The notes under the pieces: model-generated
Seen by the model: the letters and a program-made list of their open reading frames with translations, nothing else
The model's database searches: none
What the model was told of the DNA's origin: nothing
Program-made: the position numbers and the translations under genes
In this document: piece by piece, positions 27,401-35,708 of the stretch
Layout: every line of letters begins with the position of its first letter
Position numbering within the stretch: position 1 is the stretch's first letter
Source: Spirogloea muscicola
Lineage: Eukaryota; Streptophyta; Zygnematophyceae; Spirogloeales; Spirogloeaceae
DNA: 39,835 bases
Assembly (NCBI GenBank): GCA_009602725.1
Contig: WELB01000109.1
Coordinates: 394,078-433,912 of the forward strand
Direction: 5' to 3'

Positions 27401-30400
27401 TTACACGTAAAAGGCTGGTTGGCTGCACTGACACGTTCCGTGCTGTGGTCTGAATGCAAGCACAGAGATAGCTTGCCAGGAGCCTTATGTTCCAGCCCAC
27501 AGTCCAAAAGCTACACGCTTGTTACATTCTTGATGCCGTTCCCTTGTGTGGCCCTACATGCAGGGTGCCATTGTATCCTCAGGTGCTGCAGGGGATGTGT
27601 CCTCTTGCAGCTTCTCTAACAATACCTCGGACAGGGTGGGCATTGTGTTCCATGACATTCGCTTGCTGGCCTCGTGTTCACTGCCTGCAATGTTCTGCGA
27701 GAAGACATTGATGAACGTGGTTTTCAAAGTGCCTACTTCATCTGTGTAGGAACAACATTGTCCTCACACAAGCTGCACAACTGATGCACACGCTTGCAGG
27801 GTGGCGGAGCAATCTGTGCTGGAGCCCCAACAAATGTCACGGACTGCACATTCACAGCCAATGGTGCCACAACTGTGAGAGTGCTGTTCCTGCATGACTT
27901 TCAGCAGCTGTATGCCTTGATCACAACATCCCCAGTCACCTGGTCCTGACTCAAGTCAACAATAATAGCTCTGCAGCAGCTGAGTGCCTCCGCTGTGCTT
28001 GGTCAAAGCCTTGGATCTTGCTTGCCCCTATTCCAGAATGGTGGGGCGCTCAAGCTTTTAACGCCTGGCAACTACATTCAGTTCTCCAACTTTTCCAGCA
28101 ATGCTGCTGGCGGGTTTGTGAGTGCACCATGTCCCTGTGACCATTCTTGGTGTCAAGTACTTTCATGGCCAAATTGTCTGCATTGTAGTTGTGTTTGTGG
28201 TCGCAGAATGCATACAAATGAGGTATTGCACGACTTTGACAGTGCATAATCCTGCACTATTGAATAGCTGCGGCACTCGCGACTCAAGGCGAGTGTACTG
28301 ACAGCAATGGCCAGCATTGTGCTATGTGCACCACATCGGACAGTTACTGTCTTTTACCAAGTCTTATGGTAGACATTCCGGGTGTCGAGACTCATTTGTT
28401 GAGCAGGGAGGAGCTGTGTATACGGAAGCCGCAGCAGATGGGACGGCCCTATACGCCAGCATCAGGGGCTGCATCTTTGAAGGCAACACGGCAGACACCG
28501 TAAGTATCTCTTTATGCTTGTTAAATGACTCTACTATGAGGGACTGCATCTGCACTGCACTTCTGAGAATGTGAGACATACTTGCTCCATATACATTACA
28601 GACTGTCAAGGGTGCTGGATGCGCACTCATAAGGTAAAGGCACCCTCTTCGTTGCTATGTGACCTGCTTTGCTGCAACAGCTATCACTGATTGGCTGCGC
28701 AAGGTGCTCTTGTGGCAAACCAGGGCGGGGCTGTTTCTTTCTTCTCCACCACCATCTTCAAATACTACAACCAGATCACCTTCTCCTCGTTTCTCCACAA
28801 TGCTGCTCCAGCCGTGAGCTTCCTACGTTCTGCAAGCCCGCTGCTTCGTTGTCTGCACACAGATGCTAGTAACACACCAGCATACTTAGTCAGCACTTGA
28901 GCAAGAGCTCATGTATATACGATGTCCGGAATTATGATTGTGTGGGAAACTTACCAATGGGTTGCAGGATGGAGGGGCCTTGCTGTCACGAGGCCTTCTG
29001 GACATGTATGCAGTCATTTTCCAGGACAACACGAGCGAGGTACCTTGACCCAATAAATGCTCCTGACTGCATCTGTCGCTGCCGTCTGTTGCTCCAATAT
29101 TGACTGAAGGTCATTCTAAGTGAGTGAAACGTTTCAGGAGCACACGCCTCTGATTGCAGTCGACCTGCTTTTGCAGAAAGGCAGCGGGGCTGTGTCTGTG
29201 TATTCCCTCTGCCTCTGGCTCAAGCAGTGTCTCTTTGGATCTAATAAGGGGGCTTTTGTGAGTTGAGAAGCATGAGCCTGCTAGATACCTACTTATTGCT
29301 CGGCTAAGATGGGTGCAATTGACTTGTGACCGGATGCTTGCTTGCCTTGCCTACGTATTGCTCACTGGTTGTTGCTGCACAATCAAGCCTCTTGAGAGGA
29401 TCTTCCTGCCTGTTTTAGGGTGGAGTCTACTTCAGGGGGGACACGCTGACCATCAAGCAGTCCAACTTCACTGGCAACAAAGCCATGACAGATGTGAGAC
29501 GCCGGTTGACCCTCTCTCAAATATCACTGGTGCATCAGCGTCAGCTCAGGATGTATGACTTCAAAAGTGTGCCGTAGCTGGACGGCTATGTGAGGAACTT
29601 TGGGAGTCAGAAGACAATGCAGTCCACAAAAAGTTGCCATTGAATTACCACTGTTTGAATACATGCTTCACGGTAACAGAACGGTGGTGCTGTCAACGGG
29701 ATTGCCGAGGTCAACACGACAATCGAGGAGAGCAACTTTGACTCCAACTTTGCCAGCCATGTCCGTCGATAATCCTCATGTCTATGACTGCATCAGTGGC
29801 TGACGTCACCGTGCACTGTTGTGTTGTTTCTTACTGACTGCATGGATCACTGCAGACAGGCCTGAGTATGCAGGCACATTTGACAAAGACTGTCTAAAGC
29901 GCTGTGGGCTGTTCTGTCGAATATCACTTTAGGGAAACCATCCAGGGCTTATCTAACGCTTGACAAAGGCGTCTGCAAGACCATGTGCAGCTGGGGGGCG
30001 CATTGTACCTGGAGCCAGGCTACCTCTCCATGACCTTCTCCACATTTGCCAACAATGAGGCAGCAGCAGGCGACTCGCAAGTATGATCCCAGTTTTGCTC
30101 GACATCTGCTCTGCTGCGGAGACTTGCACTGCCCTTGGCCATATGGTAGTGCCCTCTAAATTTAGTGATTCTGCAGTTAGTGGTCACTGAGTGGTCAGCA
30201 ACCCTGTCCATGGGGACTGCTGATTATTAGTTGCTTGAGATACAGACTCAAGGGGAGGCCCTGAGCTCTGCAGCGTGTGTTACACAGGGCAGCTCGCTGT
30301 TGTTTGTGACCTCATGCTCCATCTCCCTTTGCACTTCAGAGTGCCGGAGGAGCTGCATACTTTGCCGGCACTGCGTTTGGCAACTCGTCGGCAACTTCGT

Positions 30401-31744
30401 GTTCGTTCACCAATAATACTGCGGTACAGTGTTGCCACCACATTGCAGCAAGATCATGTTGCCCATTGCTTTAGCTCTTAGCAAAGCGAAGCGCAGGCCT
30501 CGAGCACTGGATGCTGCGATACTAAAGCTGACAAGCACTTCAACACATTGTCGTGCTACACTGGCCAGTCTTCTGCTGGAGCCGTACAGGTTGCCAGTCC
30601 ATACAGCCTCACATTATGTGGATCCACCTTCTCCGACAATGTTGCAAAGGTGAGGATACCTCCCGCTTCTGGTGGGTGCAAGCTTTGCCAGTGATGTAAT
30701 CTCTGTGCATGCACCTAAAGTGACACAAAAGACCACTGATTGCAGTCTGCAGTAACAGGAGACAACCTTGTGAGTGGTGGGACGACCAAGCTTTGTGGAA
30801 CCCTGCAGCCTGCCATGGTTGGATCCCACCAAAGGCAATCATGCTGTCTTAGTTTAGATGCGTCTGCCAAATCATTAAAGACTAGCAAGTAATTAGCTCA
30901 ACTGCACCTTGACAATGTTGTCTTACATAGCAGAGCTCCTCGGGTTTGTTGTTGCAAGTATCTGACAGGTCCTTCAAACTCATATCTGCAGCTCCTCCTG
31001 ACACGCCGCATTTGATGAACGGCTGTAACAGAATGGGACCGTCAAGGTTACCGGAGGCTCCATCAGTCTGAGTGAGTCTGACGCCCTATGCATTCCAGTG
31101 CTGCATTTGACGCAAGACTCTGGCGGGCTACATTTGCTGCAGAGGCCAGCTGTTCCTGGTCAAACACGCATTTGATACCGCATCTCATAGTGCACTCACT
31201 TCTGACAGGTTGTGAAGCTTGTGAATGCTTTCCACTCTGCTCGCCCGTGGGCATCTGTGCACTGTTTGACCCCGTCCAACCCTGCGCCTGCCCTATTGGG
31301 CTCGTCGGGGACGGCTTTATGTGCAGTAAGTAGTCTAGCAAGCTGCTGCAAAGAGGCCTGCCTACATGCTCAGCACACGCGCCGTGCCAAGAAGCAGAGA
31401 AAGGAAATAAGAAACCAAAAAATGGGCTTTGCTGTCGCACTGTAGGCTTTGCTAGTGTCTCTTCCTACTGCTTGTTACATGTCATCATCAAGGAAGCAAA
31501 AGTGCCATGCGAGCCAATCCAGCCACCACAAATCGGTTTTCATATTCATTGTGCAGGAAATCCTCCACCTCCCCCTCCGCTGTCTCCAGGCCAAAGCGCC
31601 TCGAAGCCAGGGAGGTGTGATGGAATCCCGTGCTCCAAGTTTGGAGACTCTGCTGCGACCTGTCGAATTGGTGCAGGGCACACCTTGGTCTGCATTTGCA
31701 GCTCCAACTACGTTAACAGTCAAGGCACCTGCCTTCCAAAGTAG
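24450..31744 (+). CDS. Large secreted protein: ricin-B-like domain, Pro-rich linker, Pmp-like beta-helix repeats, two EGF-like modules
   Basis: The ATG at 24450 starts a clear signal peptide (LPALLGLLALLLLLDCASG). An exon ending at 25598 encodes a ricin-B-like unit with NGTVLCLDATG and PNQQW. Exon 25727-25792 is a Pro/Ser linker. Exon 25939-26195 opens the beta-helix (TSFKDFIEAVLKGD). GGA/FxxN repeats follow in exons 26481-26558, 26744-26851, 26987-27014, 27095-27171, 27564-27635, 27800-27874, 28037-28117, 28407-28499, 28724-28813, 28968-29039, 29177-29257, 29419-29493, 29680-29760, 29991-30080, 30340-30423 and 30569-30649, then 30746-30769 and 31032-31071. EGF-like modules are 31209-31325 (CEACECFPLCSPVG, CACPIG) and 31557-31744 (TAG). 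Most junctions are phase 0. Exons between the signal peptide and the ricin-like unit, and the junction before 26481, are unresolved. It is probably a wall or matrix adhesion protein. The lectin-type unit alone does not make it a toxin. Confidence 0.8.
26481..30649 (+). repeat. GGA...FxxN repeat exons of the beta-helix gene
   Basis: About fifteen units of 24-31 codons share a Gly-Gly-Ala-(Ile/Val/Leu) start, a Cys/Ser turn and a Phe-x-Asn-Asn-type end. Examples are GAIGVYG...STFRNNAGSD, GGAICAG...CTFTANGATT, GGALKLL...NFSSNAAGG, GGALYLE...STFANNEA and GAVQVAS...STFSDNVAK. GGA(I/L/V) and FxxN are the hallmark motifs of chlamydial polymorphic outer-membrane proteins and related right-handed beta-helices. 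Each motif pair is one coil-set of the predicted helix. Confidence 0.8.
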
Positions 31745-31834
31745 ACAGGCCATTGTAGCCATTTCCTGGTGCCGGCACCCCAATGACAAGGTTGCTGATT
31801 GAGCAGCCGAGAGCAGTCAAGAGAGGTATATCTT

Positions 31835-31864
31835 CTGTGGGGGCACTGAGGAGTGCCCCCACAG
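31835..31864. other. Perfect 13-bp hairpin 90 bases after the beta-helix gene stop
   Basis: The arms ctgtgggggcact and agtgcccccacag are perfectly complementary and separated by gagg. On the plus-strand transcript this gives a very stable stem with a four-base loop in the 3' untranslated region. The rest of 31745-33915 shows no convincing gene, apart from a repeat copy at about 32985-33055. Confidence 0.85.
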
Positions 31865-32984
31865 CAGGTATGCTCTCTGAGGTGCTCAATTGACTTATGA
31901 GTGGCTTGAGTACAGTCACATATGAGCTTGTGCAGTACTGGAAGATAGAAGTGCTCGCCTCATTCTTTGGTGGCATGGGTGAGCTCACCCATTATCCACT
32001 TTATTTTTTTGTTACTTCTTTACTTCATCTGCAAGATCGGTAGGTGATTGTTTTGTAATTAGCACACTAAGCTTCCCGACTTAATTCTCCGTGCACTAGG
32101 TACACACCATATTTGGACTAGACCCTAGATTACCGGGCAGATTGAATATGCATTTCTGATGTACCACACACCTGTCCAATTTGGAAGCCACTGCCCAAAT
32201 CTGGCAGTAGTCTTGAGCATTGCGGTAAGAGTGGACTGCTCTACCAGTCGTAGTGGACTGTTGCTGCTCAAATTTGCTGACACGAAGTGCTTGCAATGCT
32301 GCCCTGGCAACAACCCTAAGACTTGCCCTGCGCGTCTGTGATGGGCGTGCTTTTGCTGCTACTTTAAGCTCCAGTAAGGGCCTACTCATGTTCCGCTACC
32401 AGTAGTGGAGTGCTCATTCACACACACCTCCCCATCCTTCACTGTGAGAGGCTGATGGACTTGGCATCTCACATGTGGTCCTGGCCACCTCTGAGGGGGA
32501 AGCCGGGAAGCCCGATGGTGGATGGCCTGGCCAGGGAAGACCCTATAGTGCAGCCTGGATGACAGGCTGCCTGGAGCAACGGCAGGCATTTGTCACTGAG
32601 TTCATTATTTTCGCCTGAACCTGTGGAGCGCCTTCGCCTCCATCAATTGCAAAGATTGCGCGGTTGGGTGTAGATGCTCGAGAGAAGGACGAAAACTTGG
32701 TCCAAGCAAGATTGGCCAGCTTATGGAGGACCAGGACAGCCAGGACGATGGCAGGTGGGCTGTAGTGCCAACAGCCACGGGTCAAGAGCCACCAAAAGAA
32801 GCTACGACAGGCAGAGTGGCGACCTGGGACTCTCGCAGACCTGGTTTTGGCCTGCCGCACAAGCTGGACCAGAAGGGCACGCCAACGCCTCAGATGCACC
32901 ATGTGAGGACAGCCAAAAAGTTCGAGTGATCAGCAGGGGTTGGTGGGCGCTTTTTCTACTGCTAACACTCTGGACGTTTTGTCA

Positions 32985-33055
32985 GAAGGACACTCGTAAG
33001 GCCAGACTTGGCCTCCCTTTCAATCTCATGCGTACCGCGCGCCTTCTCGGTGGAC
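32985..33055. repeat. Dispersed repeat module copy
   Basis: Contains the 'ggccagacttggcctccctttcaa' partner, then tcatgcgtaccgcgcgcctt and a ggacgagct segment, in the same order as near 15740-15800. Confidence 0.75.
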
Positions 33056-33915
33056 GAGCTTTTTCCATCCCAAGGTCCGAGCGACAAGCCCATCAGTGCC
33101 CAGCCTGTCCAAGCGATGGTTGGATCGCACGGGTTTGCTATCTAAGCCCCAAGACTGGAGCCCCTGTTGCTAGGTTCCTGTGAATTTACCCGTGGGTAAA
33201 GCTGTCGAGCTTGATAAGTGCAAATGATCTTGCACCCGCTGATCTGGCCATCTATTCAAATGCTAAACCCTTGATGCCAAAACGCAAACCCTGAATCTAG
33301 ACTTCATGCCGCCTTCGTCCTTTCCTAGAAAAGCGTGGTCACACTCTGACTTCCTCATGGTGGTCAAGAGGTGGGTTCAAGGTTTACGCTTGTCATGAGC
33401 TTCTCATGCCGTTGTTGGCCTGCATATGTTCTGATTGAAACAGTATCCCAAGGCCACGTTGAGGAACTGCTCAGACTCTCAAGCCCGCTTACTTTTCTCG
33501 ACAAGTTCAACAACCATCCAGTGCTCCTCTATATGCTGGTCCCTCATTCCCAATGCTCACCTACATGGCAAGCCTATGCTACATCCCTATACCAAGCGCT
33601 GTAATCAGCACCAAGTGGACCCTCAAGATTCGCTCCTATGTTAGCCGCGCAGTCCCCGAAAGAACAGCGAACTGCCAACAGAGTCTTTACTTGACTTCAA
33701 ATCCAGGCCAATCATCATCGGAACTCGTAACCGTCGAGCAGACTACAGGAGCCCTACCTGTCTGTGTGACTTTGTGGCTGATCTCTGTGAGGGCGGTACT
33801 TGGTTGGAGGGCGGATGGAGGGCGGATCCTCAGCTGTGTGTATCAACCCAAAGGGTACATAATCTTTGCATCTGCCCACCCTCTCATAGCCTCCGTGAAC
33901 GCCCAACGGCAACGG

Positions 33916-33988
33916 TCCGTTGTAGTCTAGTCGGTTAGGATACCCGGCTCTCACCCGGGCGACCCGGGTTCAAATCCCGGCAACGGAG
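33916..33988 (+). tRNA. tRNA-Glu (anticodon CTC)
   Basis: The 73-base cloverleaf has acceptor stem TCCGTTG pairing with CAACGGA, a D-arm with GTCTAGTCGGTTAGGA, an anticodon stem CCCGG/CCGGG with loop CTCTCAC (anticodon CTC), and a T-arm CCCGG-GTTCAAAT-CCCGG. The discriminator base is G. No intron is present, and CCA is not encoded, as usual for a nuclear gene. The A- and B-box promoter regions are internal. Confidence 0.95.
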
Positions 33989-34017
33989 ATCTAGTTCATT
34001 TTTGTTTTCCACTTGCT

Positions 34018-34180
34018 GGCCCCCTCAGATGCCCTCTGGCCCGGCCCTCTGGCCCGGCCCTCTGGCCCATCTTCTCGCCTACGGCAAACAACAAGATCAG
34101 TGACTAAAAAATTTTGTTCGTCACTCGCTGGCCCCCTCAGATGCCCTGTGGCATATCATCTCGCCTTCGGCAAGCACCAA
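34018..34180. repeat. Short direct repeats downstream of the tRNA
   Basis: The block ggccccctcagatgccct followed by atcttctcgcctacggcaa occurs at about 34018-34086 and again at about 34131-34172. The first copy contains three tandem copies of a 12-bp unit, ccctctggcccgg-like (34034-34070). The stretch 33989-34640 holds no recognisable gene. Confidence 0.7.
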
Positions 34181-34262
34181 GCTCATTGAACCAAATTTGG
34201 CGGCCCTTTGGCGGCCCTCGAGCCAGGCTCTTCAGTATTACCAGTTATTTGCTTTTACACCA

Positions 34263-34339
34263 CGGCTTACACGTGCAGGTGCTGCCGCGGACTTGTCCCG
34301 CAACTCTGACCGCAGTCACTATCTTGCACGTGTAAGCCG
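34263..34339. repeat. 15-bp perfect inverted repeat
   Basis: Arms cggcttacacgtgca (34263-34277) and tgcacgtgtaagccg (34325-34339) are perfect reverse complements with 47 bases between. Confidence 0.85.
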
Positions 34340-34493
34340 GACCTTGCAGCTCCATGATGAAGGCTCCCGTCGCCCGTACTTCGTGCGTCACGGTGACAGC
34401 AATGCCCAGTAGTCTCCTCCCTCGAGCGGCCTGTGCAGCAGGTCAAAGATCGTCGCCATGGTCGGAGGGGCCGTTTGGAGCATGCCACCACAC

Positions 34494-34526
34494 CTGTAGC
34501 ATGCAACTGCGGGATGCATGCTACAG
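34494..34526. repeat. 12-bp perfect hairpin
   Basis: Arms ctgtagcatgca (34494-34505) and tgcatgctacag (34515-34526) with a nine-base loop; pairing can continue beyond a one-base bulge. Confidence 0.85.
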
Positions 34527-34639
34527 GGTGCAGCTTACGCTGTTGCCGCAGCGCTTGCAGTACTGCATTTGCCAGCTTGTGTGGTCTGTAGATCTAATTG
34601 ATGTGTGCGGAGCTGCATAAAGGTCTCGCCCGCTTCATG

Positions 34640-35105
34640 CAGGAACTGACCCTCTTCAAACGGAAGGGAGCAATGGCTGTGAAAGGCCAATAAAAGACAG
34701 TGGACACATCGGACTCCGGAGTGTGAGGCTCAGTCCATTCCCTCAGCTTATCTGGCTTCTCACTGCTGACACGGGGCTATAAGGAGGAGGCAGAAGCTCT
34801 TCTAGGAGGGGGCGATGAGAGAGAAGATTTTGTGAAAGGCCAGCCCAGAGAGATATGAAAAGCTCCAAATTGGAAGACCTTGAGCTGCCCAGCCACGGAG
34901 AAGAAGGTGCTCGCCCATTGAGAAGAGGGGCTGGCAAAGCCAACCCAAAAAGAATGGACAATGTTCAAAGCCAAAGAAAGAGGTGCTGAAAAAGGACTAC
35001 ACTACAAAGTGCAAGATGGTGCAGAGGGAGATGCAGATGGCTGCTCAGTATCCACGTGTGAGCAACAGCAGATCAGAGTAACTCGGAGCAGGAGAAGCGG
35101 CNAGC
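34640..35105. repeat. Dispersed repeat block with TRGY tails 7 and 8
   Basis: The plus strand at about 34736-34783 reads SLSLSGFSLLTRGY. A reversed hairpin module (gctcgcccattgagaagagg, then ggctggcaaagcc) lies at about 34909-34945, followed by the reversed tctttggctttgaac module. On the minus strand, 35105-35045 reads AASPAPSYSDLLLLTRGY and a stop, with the N at 35102 just inside it. Confidence 0.7.
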
Positions 35106-35152
35106 CACGGAGAGGGAACAAAGCGGCTTCTGATGCTCAGGGGCTGCTGTAG

Positions 35153-35418
35153 ATGCCGGCCATGTGCACATCGAAGGAGCTGCGCCTTCACATCCAAGCC
35201 ACGCAGTGGGCAGTGCAGAATGAAAAAAGCTGCAGCACTACATCGACTACCCACACTGCGATCAGCTCCTGCCAGCTGCAGGCGATATCTTTGGCTGTAA
35301 AGGTCCTCGATTCCACACTCTCCTCGAGACGTTTGCCTACCTATTCTATGCGCGCCGCGCAGATGTGCTTCCGGACGAGATGGGCTTGCCAGCTGCATAT
35401 CTGTCGTTCTTGCGCTGA
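35153..35418 (+). pseudogene. Small coding-like open frame broken at an A-run; product unknown
   Basis: From ATG 35153 the frame encodes MPAMCTSKELRLHIQATQWA and continues VQNEK up to a run of six A's (35223-35228). After it a different frame continues as KLQHYIDYPHCDQLLPAAGD, IFGCKGPRFHTLLETFAYLF and ARRADVLPDEMGLPAAYL, ending TGA at 35416-35418. The second part has the composition of a real protein. One missing base in the A-run, by sequencing error or true mutation, would explain the break. It may also be a terminal exon of a gene lost at the N at 35102. I recognise no family. Confidence 0.4.
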
Positions 35419-35708
35419 CCAAGTGTCGGCCTGCTCGCAGGCGTGCTCAGGCTCATGCTTTGCATCAGAAAGCTGGGCGAGCTCTAGTCGGTGGCCGAAG
35501 GGCTCGGAAATTGCCATCTGGGATTCAGGCATCGATTAGCGACCTTCATGTGGTGGCCCGTGGTTTCTGAGCGGGTCAGTTTGCAGTGGATATTGTAACT
35601 TATCCGACGTGCTTGCCGGTCGTCTTGGCCGCTCTGGCCTTCCATTTCTCCAAACACACGCCACGTCCGTCCCTCGTTGTTGGCGCACAGAGCTTGCACC
35701 GCACGCCA

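Noticed and set aside
32543-32902. 119-residue minus-strand frame with a hydrophobic segment
   Set aside because: No splice partners, no recognised domain, and no support beyond length.
33553-33930. 125-residue plus-strand frame before the tRNA
   Set aside because: It runs into the tRNA gene, has no domain, and its composition is like non-coding DNA.
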